From Streptomyces sp. NBC_00704 (GTDB lineage: Bacteria; Actinomycetota; Actinomycetes; Streptomycetales; Streptomycetaceae), in NCBI RefSeq assembly GCF_036226605.1, contig NZ_CP109000.1:5328501-5392500 (forward strand): 64,000 bases of DNA, written 5' to 3'. Position 1 is the first letter of the stretch. Every line of letters begins with the position of its first letter. The position numbers were made by a program, and so were the translations under genes. Shown one piece after another: positions 1 to 7,692 of this stretch. The notes under the pieces are model-generated. The model saw only the letters and a program-made list of their open reading frames with translations, was not told where the DNA came from and did no database searches.

Positions 1-126
1 GGTGAATTCGTCCCCCGTGGACGTGCTGCCGCTCAAGCGCCGTACGGAGACACGTTTGCCCACGTCAGCGGCGGTGATACGGACCTCCAGGCGTCCGGCG
101 GCCGAGATTTCCACAGGTCGTTTCAC
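1..126 (-). CDS. GNAT-family N-acetyltransferase, N-terminal fragment (runs off the left edge)
   Basis: Only the first 42 codons are present; the reading frame leaves the window at base 1. The visible protein begins KRPVEISAAGRLEV and continues RITAADVGKRVSVRRL. This matches from memory the SH3-like N-terminal barrel of the Rv0428c-type GNAT acetyltransferases common in Streptomyces; the catalytic domain lies outside the window. The start is uncertain. GTG at 126 has an AGGAGG-like stretch only 1 nt away. An in-frame ATG at 144 lies 14 nt behind a TAGTAT hexamer (164..159). A GTG at 114 has the AGGAGG about 13 nt upstream. The gene is divergent from the ferredoxin gene. The family call rests on recognition of the N-terminal motif only. 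Confidence 0.6.
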   Translation of the reverse strand, partial: MKRPVEISAAGRLEVRITAADVGKRVSVRRLSGSTSTGDEFT

Positions 127-254
127 CCCTCCTGTTCGGATCATGCCCAAGAACGGAGATACTAGGGGCGGGCATCGACGACGCCGCGCTCCCGCGCGCC
201 AGGCGGCGGAGCCTGAGGAGGCCCGCCAGCGCCCTATCGAGGAGGAACGACAGC

Positions 255-578
255 GTGACCTACGTCATCGCGCAGCCTTGTGTCGACGTGAAGGACAAGG
301 CCTGCATCGAAGAGTGCCCGGTCGACTGTATCTACGAGGGCCAGCGGTCCTTGTACATCCACCCGGACGAATGCGTCGACTGCGGCGCCTGTGAGCCGGT
401 CTGCCCGGTCGAGGCGATCTTCTACGAGGACGACACTCCGGAGGAGTGGAAGGACTACTACAAGGCGAACGTCGAGTTCTTCGACGACCTCGGCTCGCCC
501 GGCGGCGCCAGCAAGCTGGGTCTGATCGAGCGCGACCACCCCTTCGTCGCCGCGCTGCCGCCGCAGGCGGCCGAGTAA
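255..578 (+). CDS. fdxA: 7Fe ferredoxin (FdxA/FdxC type)
   Basis: This is a 107-residue soluble electron carrier holding one [3Fe-4S] and one [4Fe-4S] cluster. The N-terminal half carries the two cluster motifs: C9-x7-C17-x3-C21 (CIEECPVDC) and C-x2-C-x2-C-x3-C (CVDCGACEPVCPVEA). A C-terminal extension of about 45 residues is typical of actinobacterial 7Fe ferredoxins. The start is GTG at 255 behind a GAGGAGGAAC ribosome-binding site. A long perfect-looking hairpin follows the stop, so the gene probably ends there. Its neighbour is dapC, the same pair as fdxC-dapC in Mycobacterium tuberculosis. The partner enzyme cannot be told from the sequence. Confidence 0.95.
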   Translation: MTYVIAQPCVDVKDKACIEECPVDCIYEGQRSLYIHPDECVDCGACEPVCPVEAIFYEDDTPEEWKDYYKANVEFFDDLGSPGGASKLGLIERDHPFVAALPPQAAE

Positions 579-605
579 TCCGCAGCAGCGGCCCGTACTC
601 CGTGC

Positions 606-659
606 CGCCTCGGTCCCGTACGGCCTGATCCCGCCCGATCGCCGTACGGGGCCGAGGCG
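606..659 (+). terminator. Strong hairpin between fdxA and dapC
   Basis: Arms 606-624 and 641-659 pair over 19 bp with a single G-T pair and enclose a 16-nt loop. The hairpin lies 28 nt after the fdxA stop and about 30 nt before the dapC start. There is no long U tract, as usual for Streptomyces. It could be a full terminator or could reduce read-through into dapC. Confidence 0.65.
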
Positions 660-691
660 TTTGCCGTCCGTACGAAAGTGAGCCAGTCACC

Positions 692-1786
692 GTGTCCTCC
701 GCAGTCTCCGACCGCCTTCCCACGTTTCCCTGGGACAAGCTGGAGCCGTACAAGAAGACGGCCGCAGCGCACCCGGACGGCATCGTCGACCTGTCGGTCG
801 GCACCCCGGTCGACCCGGTTCCCGACCTGATCCAGAAGGCCCTGGTCGACGCCGCGGACTCGCCCGGCTACCCGACCGTGTGGGGCACCCCGGCCCTGCG
901 GGACGCGATCACCGGCTGGCTGGAGCGCCGCCTGGGCGCCCGCGAGGTCACCCACCGCCACGTCCTGCCGATCGTCGGCTCCAAGGAGCTGGTGGCCTGG
1001 CTGCCGACCCAGCTCGGCCTCGGCCCCGGCGACCGGGTGGCCTTCCCGCGGCTGGCCTACCCGACGTACGAGGTGGGCGCCCGGCTGGCCCGCGCGCAGT
1101 ACGAGGTCTACGACGACCCCACCGACCTCGACCCGGCCGGCCTCAGGCTGCTCTGGCTGAACTCGCCGTCCAACCCCACCGGCCGGGTCCTGTCCCAGGC
1201 GGAACTGACCCGGATCGTCGCCTGGGCGCGGCGGCACGGGGTGCTGGTTTTCTCCGACGAGTGCTACCTGGAGCTGGGCTGGGAGGCCGACCCGGTCTCG
1301 GTCCTGCACCCGGACGTCAACGGCGGCTCCTACGAGGGCGTCGTCGCGGTCCACTCGCTCTCCAAGCGCTCCAACCTGGCCGGGTACCGCGCGGCCTTCC
1401 TGGCGGGCGACCTGGCCGTCCTCGGCCCCCTGCTGGAGATCCGCAAGCACGGCGGCATGATGACGTCGGCGCCCACCCAGGCGGCGGTCGTGGCCGCGCT
1501 CGGCGACGACGGCCACGTCCGCGAGCAGCGCGAACGCTACGCGGCCCGCCGCGCCCTCCTGCGCGAGGCGCTGCTCTCCCACGGCTTCCGCATCGAGCAC
1601 AGCGAGGCCAGCCTGTACCTGTGGGCGACGCGGGACGAGTCCTGCTGGACCACGGTCGCCGACCTGGCCGGCCGGGGCATCCTGGTGGCCCCCGGCGACT
1701 TCTACGGCGAGGCGGGCGAGCGCTTCGTGCGCGTGGCCCTCACGGCGACGGACGAGCGGGTGCGCGCCGCGGTCGGACGCCTGTAA
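692..1786 (+). CDS. dapC: Succinyldiaminopimelate transaminase
   Basis: This is a PLP-dependent class I/II aminotransferase of 364 residues that converts N-succinyl-2-amino-6-ketopimelate with glutamate to N-succinyl-LL-diaminopimelate, in the lysine and peptidoglycan branch. Family marks visible are the substrate-side loop LSVGTPVDPVPDLIQKAL, the SNPTG turn, the FSDECYLE segment with the PLP-ring aspartate, and SLSKRSNLAGYR, whose lysine forms the Schiff base. Length fits the DapC family. The start is GTG at 692. DapE, the next enzyme of the succinylase branch but one, is encoded 2.5 kb downstream, which supports the substrate assignment over a generic aminotransferase. Confidence 0.93.
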   Translation: MSSAVSDRLPTFPWDKLEPYKKTAAAHPDGIVDLSVGTPVDPVPDLIQKALVDAADSPGYPTVWGTPALRDAITGWLERRLGAREVTHRHVLPIVGSKELVAWLPTQLGLGPGDRVAFPRLAYPTYEVGARLARAQYEVYDDPTDLDPAGLRLLWLNSPSNPTGRVLSQAELTRIVAWARRHGVLVFSDECYLELGWEADPVSVLHPDVNGGSYEGVVAVHSLSKRSNLAGYRAAFLAGDLAVLGPLLEIRKHGGMMTSAPTQAAVVAALGDDGHVREQRERYAARRALLREALLSHGFRIEHSEASLYLWATRDESCWTTVADLAGRGILVAPGDFYGEAGERFVRVALTATDERVRAAVGRL

Positions 1787-1848
1787 CCGGTACCGACGAC
1801 GACGGCGCCCGCACCGCCGCGACGCTCGTCCCCACTCTGGAGGTTGCC

Positions 1849-2142
1849 ATGCCCAAGGCCTACTGGGTCAGCGTCTACCGCACCGTTTCCGACCCCGAGA
1901 AGCTCGCCGCCTACGGCAAGCTGGCCCGCCTGGCCGTCCAGCCCTGGGGCGGCCGGACCTTCGTCCGCGGCGGCCGGGTCGTGGCGTACGACGCCGGAAT
2001 CGCCGAGCGCACGGTCCTGGTCGAGTTCGACAGCTTCGAGCAGGCCGTCGCGGCGCGGGAGAGCGCGGCCTACCAGGAGGCGCTGGCCGTCCTCGCCGAC
2101 GGCGCCGAGCGCGACTTCCGCATCGTCGAGGGCCTCGACTGA
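1849..2142 (+). CDS. DUF1330 family protein
   Basis: A 97-residue protein starting MPKAYWVSVYRTVSDP. It shows the ferredoxin-like alpha/beta fold pattern of DUF1330: WVSVYRTV as strand 1, RTFVRGGRVVAYDAG as the central hairpin, TVLVEFDSFEQAVAARESAAYQEAL as the EF-region strand and helix. The start is ATG at 1849, with CTGGAGG 6 nt upstream. It lies 62 nt after dapC in the same direction and may be co-transcribed. The biochemical function of DUF1330 proteins is not established. A hairpin at 2233-2264 follows. Confidence 0.85.
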   Translation: MPKAYWVSVYRTVSDPEKLAAYGKLARLAVQPWGGRTFVRGGRVVAYDAGIAERTVLVEFDSFEQAVAARESAAYQEALAVLADGAERDFRIVEGLD

Positions 2143-2232
2143 CCGACATCCGGCGGGCGGGGTTCAGCTGGGCGGGTCCGGCGGGCCGGGAGCGAGCCCC
2201 TGGCGCCGGACCGGCCGCCGCGGCGGACCGAT

Positions 2233-2264
2233 CGGCCGGAGCCCCCTTCCGCGGGCTCCGGCCG
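2233..2264. terminator. Terminator hairpin between convergent genes
   Basis: Perfect 12-bp inverted repeat (2233-2244 with 2253-2264) and an 8-nt loop. It lies between the DUF1330 gene (+) and the secreted-protein gene (-), so it could serve either strand. Confidence 0.6.
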
Positions 2265-2364
2265 CACGCCGATGCGCTCCGGACGACGGCGCGGCCGACG
2301 GAACCGCCCGGCTCAGGCCCTCGCCGGCGTCCGTCCGGTAGCGAGGCGTCGACCGCCCCGCTCC

Positions 2365-2418
2365 GACCGGCGAGCCCTGGCCGACCGGCGGGCCCTGGCC
2401 GACCGGCGGGCCCTGGCC
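2365..2418. repeat. 18-bp tandem repeat, three copies
   Basis: Three consecutive copies of gaccggcgRgccctggcc (2365-2382, 2383-2400, 2401-2418), the first differing at one base, followed by a degenerate fourth. It is non-coding and lies just after the stop of the minus-strand gene at 2436. Confidence 0.85.
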
Positions 2419-2435
2419 GAGTGGCCCGACGGGTC

Positions 2436-2885
2436 CTAGCCGAGCGGCAGGCTCTTCACCGGCAGGGTCTGCGCGCCGGGCAGTCCACCCTTGGTGAGGG
2501 AGTCGGTCGGCAGTCCGCCCTTCGTGGCGGTCGACGCGGTGTCCCCGAGGAGGCCCCCGGCGGAACCCGCCGCCTCGCCGGCCGTCTTCTGCGCCACCGG
2601 AGCCGCCTGCTTCACGGCCTTGCCGCCGGTCTTGGCCGCGGCCGGCAGCGCCTGCTCGACCGTCTTGCCGCCGGTCTCACCCGCGAGCCCGGTGACGTTG
2701 TGCGCCGCACCGTCGACCGTGTGGCCGACGCTCGCCCCGTCCAGGGCGGTCAGCCCGCCGAGGTCGGGGGCGGCGGGCAGGCTCGGGGCGGCGCCGGCGG
2801 AGCCGGCCGCACCGACCCCGGCGGCCGCTCCCGCAGCGACGAGCAGCGCGGCACGGGCGATCCGACGGGTCAGGGGGAGGGACAT
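2436..2885 (-). CDS. Small secreted Ala/Gly-rich protein
   Basis: A 149-residue protein with a Sec-type signal peptide: RR near the N-terminus, then the hydrophobic stretch AALLVAAGAAAGVGAAGSAGA and a likely AxA cleavage site near residue 32. The mature part is low in complexity, built of Ala, Gly, Lys and Thr with recurring GGLP, GGKxV and GLxG motifs and no cysteine. It is unlike a known enzyme. Streptomyces relatives are sometimes labelled ATP-binding protein, but no nucleotide-binding motif is visible. The start ATG at 2885 has an AAGGAG site 6 nt upstream. I propose an exported surface or cell-wall protein of unknown role. Confidence 0.8.
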   Translation of the reverse strand: MSLPLTRRIARAALLVAAGAAAGVGAAGSAGAAPSLPAAPDLGGLTALDGASVGHTVDGAAHNVTGLAGETGGKTVEQALPAAAKTGGKAVKQAAPVAQKTAGEAAGSAGGLLGDTASTATKGGLPTDSLTKGGLPGAQTLPVKSLPLG

Positions 2886-3196
2886 GATGCTCCTTCGACG
2901 GAGAGAACAAGGACTGTCTGTGACTGCTGTGACTGTCTGCCTGTCCGGGCCCGGACGCAGTGACTACCGCTCGAAGCCCCCGAAGGTTGCGCACGGCCGA
3001 CGTAAAGAGTTGGCAATGCGTCGCATTATCGGCTGGGGAGGAAAACGGGCAAAAACCGCCCGATGTGAAAGTCCGGCAAACCGGTGCGGCCCTTTGTCCT
3101 CAAGGGATTGCCGGCCCGCGAGGGTGACGGCGCGAAAACCTGAACACCCGGCCGGGACGGCGCCCCGCACACGACCCGCACGGGTGACGACCCGTA
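2886..3196. other. Non-coding stretch upstream of the small secreted protein
   Basis: There is no convincing gene. On the minus strand it holds the leader and presumably the promoter of the 2436-2885 gene. Near 2915-2945 the bases TGTGACTG and close variants recur. The stretch between about 3000 and 3060 is relatively AT-rich for this genome. No clear -10/-35 pair could be fixed. Confidence 0.5.
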
Positions 3197-4219
3197 CTAC
3201 TGCTCGGTGACGATCCGCACGCCGTCCGCGGCGCCGCCAGCAGCCGCGCCCCCGGCGGCCTCCGCGCTGGTGGAACCGGTCGACCGCCACCGGCTGTCGC
3301 TGTGACCGGACACCCACTCCCGGCCCGCGTACACGACGCGCTCGATGCGCAGCGCCGAGGCGTTGGCCACCGCCCAGTGCGCCAGCTGCCAGCCGCGCTC
3401 GGCGGCACCGCGCCCGCCGGCGGCGGCGTCCCCGGAGACCGGCAGCGTCAGCGTCCGCCCGGAACTCCTGGCCACGGGCGGCCCTGCGGCGGCCTGCGAG
3501 GCCTTCCCCGCGCCGCCGACCGAGGTCTTCGAGCCGGTCTTCGAGCCGGTCCCCGCGCCCTCGCGCGCCCCGCCCCGCCCGAAGTCGCGGGTCAGCGCCG
3601 CCCGCACCGCCGCCGGGCCCGTGCTCGCCGTGGCCCTCGAACGGCCGTCGCAGGTCAGCGTCGCCGCCGACGTCCCGGTCAGCGCGGCGGCCAGCAGCAC
3701 CGCGTCCCGCTCGTGCTTGGCGTAGGCCTCCGGGTACCCGCTGCGCTGCACGCGCTGCGCGGCCACCGTCAGCGGCAGCTCGGTGTAGTCGTCGACCTTC
3801 GCGAGGTGCTCGTAGAAGATGTCCGCCGCGTACGCCGGGTCCCTGACCTGCCGCGCGGTGCCCCAGCCCTGCGAGGGCCGCTGCTGGAACAGGCCGAGCG
3901 AATCCCGGTCGCCGTGGGCGAGGTTGCGCAGCCCCGACTCCTGGATGGCCGTCGCCAGGGCGATCGCCACGGCCCGCTCCGGCATGGCCCGGTCGGTGCC
4001 GACGGCGGCGATCGTGGCCGCGTTCACCGCCTGCTCCGGCGTGAACTCGTACGCCGCCCCGTCGGCGCCGCCGGAGACGACCCGGCAGCCGGGATCTCCC
4101 GTCCCGCCGGAGACGTACTGGACCACGGCATAACCCGCGACGGCGGACAGGACCACGCAGGCCGCCCCGAAACGGACGAGGCGGCCGCGGCGCTTGGGGG
4201 AAGGCGACGGCTGCGGCAC
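3197..4219 (-). CDS. Membrane-anchored protein with a lytic-transglycosylase-like domain
   Basis: A 340-residue protein. A short basic N-terminus is followed by one membrane segment (about residues 13-33, RFGAACVVLSAVAGYAVVQYV), so most of it is probably outside the cell. The central part contains AVAIALATAIQESGLRNL, GDRDSLGLFQQRPSQGWGT and DPAYAADIFYEHL. This is the pattern of the transglycosylase-like domain preceding NlpC/P60 in some actinobacterial wall hydrolases, with the glutamate of AIQESG in the catalytic-Glu position. The rest is Ala/Gly/Ser-rich. Relatives are sometimes called heavy metal transporter; nothing here supports that. The GTG start at 4219 lies 6 nt after a TACCTT hexamer, suggesting a leaderless transcript divergent from dapE. 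Confidence 0.75.
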   Translation of the reverse strand: MPQPSPSPKRRGRLVRFGAACVVLSAVAGYAVVQYVSGGTGDPGCRVVSGGADGAAYEFTPEQAVNAATIAAVGTDRAMPERAVAIALATAIQESGLRNLAHGDRDSLGLFQQRPSQGWGTARQVRDPAYAADIFYEHLAKVDDYTELPLTVAAQRVQRSGYPEAYAKHERDAVLLAAALTGTSAATLTCDGRSRATASTGPAAVRAALTRDFGRGGAREGAGTGSKTGSKTSVGGAGKASQAAAGPPVARSSGRTLTLPVSGDAAAGGRGAAERGWQLAHWAVANASALRIERVVYAGREWVSGHSDSRWRSTGSTSAEAAGGAAAGGAADGVRIVTEQ

Positions 4220-4225
4220 GCCTAC

Positions 4226-4231
4226 AAGGTA
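4226..4231 (-). promoter_or_regulatory. -10 hexamer of a leaderless promoter (gene at 3197-4219)
   Basis: TACCTT read on the minus strand, 6 nt before the GTG start. This TANNNT-N6/7-start layout is typical of leaderless Streptomyces mRNAs. No Shine-Dalgarno sequence fits this start. Confidence 0.55.
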
Positions 4232-4300
4232 CTGGAGAGTACGGAGGAGCAGCAGGGGTGTGCGCGCGGGCGGCGAAGAGGGGGCGCCCGACCGGCGCGT

Positions 4301-4306
4301 TAGGGT
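4301..4306 (+). promoter_or_regulatory. -10 hexamer of a leaderless promoter (dapE)
   Basis: TAGGGT, 7 nt before the dapE ATG, a close match to the HrdB-type TAGRRT consensus. It fixes the start at 4314 rather than upstream in-frame codons. Confidence 0.65.
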
Positions 4307-4313
4307 CGACGCC

Positions 4314-5393
4314 ATGGCCGACACCCCGCTTGACCTCACCCTGGACGCCGCCGCGCTCACCGCGCGGCTCGTCGACTTCCGCTCGGAGAGCGGCGACGAG
4401 AAGCCGCTCGCGGACGCGATCGAGACCGCCCTGCGTGCGCTGCCCCACCTCACGGTGGACCGCCTCGGCAACAACGTCGTCGCCCGCACGCGGCTCGGCC
4501 GCGCCGAACGCGTCGTCCTGGCCGGCCACATCGACACCGTGCCGATCGCCGGCAACGTCCCGTCGCGGCTGGACGAGGACGGGGTGCTGTGGGGCTGCGG
4601 CACCTGCGACATGAAGTCGGGGGTGGCGGTCCAGCTGCGCGTCGCGGCGACCGTCCCCGCGCCCAACCGCGACCTGACGTTCGTCTTCTACGACAACGAG
4701 GAGGTCGCCGCCGACCTCAACGGCCTCAAGCACGTCGCCGAGGCCCGCCCCGAGTGGCTGGCCGGCGACTTCGCGGTGCTCCTCGAACCCTCCGACGGCC
4801 AGGTCGAGGGCGGCTGCCAGGGCACCCTGCGGGTCCTGCTGAAGACCAGGGGCGAGCGGGCCCACTCCGCACGCGGCTGGATGGGCTCCAACGCGATCCA
4901 CGCGGCCGCCCCGATCCTGGCCCGCCTGGCCGCCTACGAGCCCCGCCACCCGGTCATCGACGGCCTGGAGTACCGCGAGGGCCTCAACGCGGTCGGCATC
5001 ACCGGCGGAGTGGCCGGCAACGTCATCCCCGACGAGTGCGTCGTCACCGTCAACTTCCGCTACGCGCCGGACCGCAGCGAGGAGGAGGCCGTCGCCCACG
5101 TCCGCGAGGTGTTCGCCGGCTGCCCGGTGGCGGAGTTCGTCGTCGACGACCACAGCCCCGCCGCCCTGCCCGGCCTGTCCCACCCGGCGGCGGCCGCCTT
5201 CATCGAGGCGGTCGGCGGAACGCCGCTGCCCAAGTTCGGCTGGACGGACGTCAGCCGCTTCTCCGCGCTGGGCGTGCCCGCCGTCAACTACGGCCCCGGC
5301 AACCCGCACTTGGCGCACAAGCGGGACGAACGCGTGGACACGGCCAAGATCCTGGCCGGCGAGGAACGGCTGCGGGCCTGGCTCACCGCCTGA
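4314..5393 (+). CDS. dapE: Succinyl-diaminopimelate desuccinylase
   Basis: A 359-residue M20-family metallopeptidase that hydrolyses N-succinyl-LL-diaminopimelate to LL-diaminopimelate and succinate. Metal-site motifs are GHIDTVP (His and Asp), GCGTCDMKSG (bridging Asp), FVFYDNEEV (catalytic and ligand Glu pair), EPSDGQVEGG, and a C-terminal GPGNPHLAHKRDERV carrying the last histidine. The dimerisation lid lies between about residues 175 and 290 (RAHSARGWMG). It acts in the cytosol in the same branch as DapC, encoded upstream. The leaderless-type promoter leaves little doubt about the start. Confidence 0.95.
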   Translation: MADTPLDLTLDAAALTARLVDFRSESGDEKPLADAIETALRALPHLTVDRLGNNVVARTRLGRAERVVLAGHIDTVPIAGNVPSRLDEDGVLWGCGTCDMKSGVAVQLRVAATVPAPNRDLTFVFYDNEEVAADLNGLKHVAEARPEWLAGDFAVLLEPSDGQVEGGCQGTLRVLLKTRGERAHSARGWMGSNAIHAAAPILARLAAYEPRHPVIDGLEYREGLNAVGITGGVAGNVIPDECVVTVNFRYAPDRSEEEAVAHVREVFAGCPVAEFVVDDHSPAALPGLSHPAAAAFIEAVGGTPLPKFGWTDVSRFSALGVPAVNYGPGNPHLAHKRDERVDTAKILAGEERLRAWLTA

Positions 5394-5523
5394 GCAGGGC
5401 CGGCGGGCCGGGCCGGGCGGGGCCGGGCCGGCGGCGGTGCACGGCGGACACGCCGACGTCCCCCGCCGGTAACCCGGGTGGATCTACGCTGAGGTGGATC
5501 GAACGAAGCGGAGGGAGTTCACC

Positions 5524-6282
5524 ATGCCTACAGGGAACCCCGAGGGAAAGAAGCAGCCACCGGACGAGCAGCGCCTGGGGCCCGTCCTGCGACGGCGCGA
5601 CCAGGTGCAGGCCAGCACGACCGACCAGCGGCTGCTGGACGAACGGGCCCCCTCGGACTGGGTGCACACCGACCCCTGGCGAGTGCTGCGGATCCAGTCG
5701 GAGTTCATCGAGGGGTTCGGCACCCTCGCCGAACTCCCCCCGGCGATCAGCGTGTTCGGCTCCGCCCGCACACCCGTCGGCTCCCCGGAGTACGAGGCGG
5801 GCGTACGCCTGGGCGGCGCCCTCGTGGACGCGGGCTGGGCCGTCATCACCGGCGGCGGACCGGGTGCCATGGAGGCGGCCAACAAGGGCGCGAGCGAGGC
5901 GGGCGGCACGTCCGTCGGCCTGGGCATCGAGCTGCCCTTCGAGCAGGGGCTCAACCCCTACGTCGACGTCGGCCTCAACTTCCGCTACTTCTTCGTCCGC
6001 AAGATGATGTTCGTGAAGTACGCGCAGGGCTTCGTCGTCCTGCCCGGCGGACTCGGCACCCTGGACGAGCTGTTCGAGGCCCTCACCCTCGTCCAGACCC
6101 AGAAGGTCACCCGCTTCCCCATCGTCCTGTTCGGCACGGAGTACTGGGGCGGCCTGATCGACTGGCTCAAGAACACCCTGATCGCCCAGGGCAAGGCGGC
6201 GGAGAAGGACCTCCTCCTCTTCCACGTCACCGACGACGTGGACGAAGCGGTGGCCCTGGTCTCCAAGGAAGCGGCCCGCTAG
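5524..6282 (+). CDS. LOG family protein (TIGR00730; cytokinin riboside 5'-monophosphate phosphoribohydrolase-like)
   Basis: A 252-residue protein with a Rossmann-like nucleotide-binding core. The family signature PGGLGTLDELFE is present, preceded by GGGPGAMEAANKGA. Conserved ISVFGSAR and FRYFFVRKMMFVKYA segments are also present. LOG enzymes release ribose 5-phosphate from N6-modified AMP. The longer actinobacterial type with about 65 extra N-terminal residues, as here, corresponds to Rv1205 in the M. tuberculosis neighbourhood with dapE and folP2. The start ATG at 5524 follows CGGAGGGAGTTCACC. The physiological substrate in Streptomyces is not evident. Confidence 0.9.
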   Translation: MPTGNPEGKKQPPDEQRLGPVLRRRDQVQASTTDQRLLDERAPSDWVHTDPWRVLRIQSEFIEGFGTLAELPPAISVFGSARTPVGSPEYEAGVRLGGALVDAGWAVITGGGPGAMEAANKGASEAGGTSVGLGIELPFEQGLNPYVDVGLNFRYFFVRKMMFVKYAQGFVVLPGGLGTLDELFEALTLVQTQKVTRFPIVLFGTEYWGGLIDWLKNTLIAQGKAAEKDLLLFHVTDDVDEAVALVSKEAAR

Positions 6283-6300
6283 CCGCGGCCCGTGCGGCGC

Positions 6301-6345
6301 GTACGGGCCACACGGGCACGTACGGGCCGTACGGGCCGTACGGCC
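6301..6345. repeat. GTACGGGCC short repeats between convergent genes
   Basis: Three 9-bp copies of gtacgggcc (6301-6309, 6320-6328, 6329-6337) and a shorter gtacggcc (6338-6345). The palindromic GTAC core lets adjacent copies pair, so the block may act as a shared terminator for the LOG gene and folP2. Confidence 0.6.
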
Positions 6346-7205
6346 TACGCGAGTCCCCGGCGGGCGACCGCCGGGGGCCGGTGGCCCGCGATCGACGCGA
6401 CCATGTCGAGCACCTGCCGCGTCTCCGCCACCTCGTGCACCCGGTACACCTGCGCCCCGAGCCACGCGGACACCGCGGTCGTGGCCAGCGTGCCGGTCAG
6501 CCGCTCCTTCACCGGCCGGTCCAGCGTCTCGCCCACGAAGTCCTTGTTGGACAGGGACACCAGCACCGGCCACCCCGTCTCCACCATCTCCCCGAGCCGC
6601 CGCGTCGCCTCCAGGCTGTGCCGGGTGTTCTTGCCGAAGTCGTGCCCCGGATCGATCAGGATCGACTCCCGCGGCACCCCCAGCCCAGCGGCCCGCTCCG
6701 CCAGCCCCACGGTCACCCGCAGGATGTCGGCCATGACGTCGTCGTACGCCGCCCGGTGCGGCCGCGTCCGCGGCTGCGCGCCGCCCGCGTGCGTGCACAC
6801 CAGACCGGCCCCGTGGCGCGCCGCGACCTCCGCCAGCCGCGGATCCACCCCGCCCCACGCGTCGTTCAGCAGGTCGGCGCCCGCCTCGCAGACCGCCTCG
6901 CCGACCTCGGCCCGCCAGGTGTCCACGCTGATGACCACGTCCGGGAACCGCCGCCGCACCTCCGCCACGAAGCCGACGGTGCGCCGCGCCTCCTCGTCCG
7001 CCGTCACCTCTTCGCCCGGACCGGCCTTCACCCCGCCGACGTCGACGACCGCCGCGCCCTCCGCCACCGCCTGCTCCACGCGCGCGAGGGCCGGCTCGTC
7101 CAAGAAGGTCGCGCCCTGGTCGTAGAAGGAGTCCGGGGTCCGGTTCACGATCGCCATGATCACCGGCTCGTGCGCGCCGAATTCACGCCTGCCCAGCCTG
7201 AGCAT
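6345..7205 (-). CDS. folP2: FolP2-type dihydropteroate synthase homologue
   Basis: A 286-residue TIM-barrel protein of the pterin-binding family. The first signature reads IMAIVNRTPDSFYDQG, where true dihydropteroate synthases have a valine-type residue before TPDSFSDGG. Further motifs are VDVGGVKAGPGEEV, VISVDTW, LLNDAWGG, ILIDPGHDFGKNTRHSLE, SLSNKDFVGETL and RVHEVAETRQV. This fits the actinobacterial FolP2 clade (Rv1207), whose mycobacterial member is reported to lack normal DHPS activity, so a role in folate synthesis should not be assumed. ATG 7205 is chosen because it leaves a short leader after the TAGGGT hexamer at 7256..7251. An in-frame ATG at 7238 is the alternative. Confidence 0.85.
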   Translation of the reverse strand: MLRLGRREFGAHEPVIMAIVNRTPDSFYDQGATFLDEPALARVEQAVAEGAAVVDVGGVKAGPGEEVTADEEARRTVGFVAEVRRRFPDVVISVDTWRAEVGEAVCEAGADLLNDAWGGVDPRLAEVAARHGAGLVCTHAGGAQPRTRPHRAAYDDVMADILRVTVGLAERAAGLGVPRESILIDPGHDFGKNTRHSLEATRRLGEMVETGWPVLVSLSNKDFVGETLDRPVKERLTGTLATTAVSAWLGAQVYRVHEVAETRQVLDMVASIAGHRPPAVARRGLA

Positions 7206-7250
7206 CCCCTGTGACCTCTCCTCGTACGTCCTGCACATCCGCCGCCTGCG

Positions 7251-7256
7251 ACCCTA
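7251..7256 (-). promoter_or_regulatory. Candidate -10 hexamer of the folP2 promoter
   Basis: TAGGGT on the minus strand in the divergent folP2/DivIVA-domain intergenic region. Transcription would start near 7244 and give a leader of about 38 nt to ATG 7205. Confidence 0.45.
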
Positions 7257-7329
7257 ACCGCCGTACCCGCATGGCACGATCGGACCCACACACATCCGCT
7301 CCGAGCACACCGAGTGTGGAGACCCACCG

Positions 7330-7692
7330 ATGGTTATGTTCCTGTTTCTGGTCGTCGCGCTCGCCGTCGTGGTCGCCGCGGTGACACTCGCCGTGGTGGG
7401 CGGCGGCGAGGACGCCGGCCCGCTGCCGGAGGCCGCCCCCGAGCGACTGCACGACCCGCTGCCCCCGGACCGGCCGCTCGATCGCTCCGACGTCGACCTC
7501 CTGCGCTTCCCGCTGAGCGTCCGCGGGTACCGCATGGCCGACGTCGACGACGCCCTGAACCGGCTCGCCGCGGAACTCGCCGAGCGCGACGCGCGCATCG
7601 CCGACCTGGAGTCGGCCCTGGCCGGCGCGCAGACCCCGGCCGCCGCGCCCCACGTCTCCATGGAGAAGCAGACCCCCGAGGACCAGCAGTGA
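7330..7692 (+). CDS. DivIVA-domain membrane protein
   Basis: A 120-residue protein with one N-terminal membrane segment (FLFLVVALAVVVAAVTLAVV, residues 3-24). This is followed by a proline-rich linker and a short DivIVA-type motif: LLRFPLSVRGYRMADVDDALNRLAAELAERD. DivIVA domains form coiled coils that recognise curved membrane and organise polar growth. This single-pass version is much smaller than DivIVA itself. It corresponds in position to Rv1209. Its stop overlaps the next start (GTGA), so it is translationally coupled to the glycosylase gene. Start ATG 7330; a second in-frame ATG lies at 7336. Confidence 0.82.
   Translation: MVMFLFLVVALAVVVAAVTLAVVGGGEDAGPLPEAAPERLHDPLPPDRPLDRSDVDLLRFPLSVRGYRMADVDDALNRLAAELAERDARIADLESALAGAQTPAAAPHVSMEKQTPEDQQ

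Noticed and set aside
2436..2885. ATP-binding protein, a label sometimes attached to this family
   Set aside because: No Walker or other nucleotide motif. It is a secreted low-complexity protein.
3197..4219. Heavy metal transporter, a label sometimes attached to this family
   Set aside because: One membrane helix and a transglycosylase-like domain are visible. There is no metal-binding or transport motif.
2964..5318. A minus-strand frame of 784 codons
   Set aside because: Its codons fall on the opposite strand of dapE and in another frame of the 3197-4219 gene. It has no recognisable domain.
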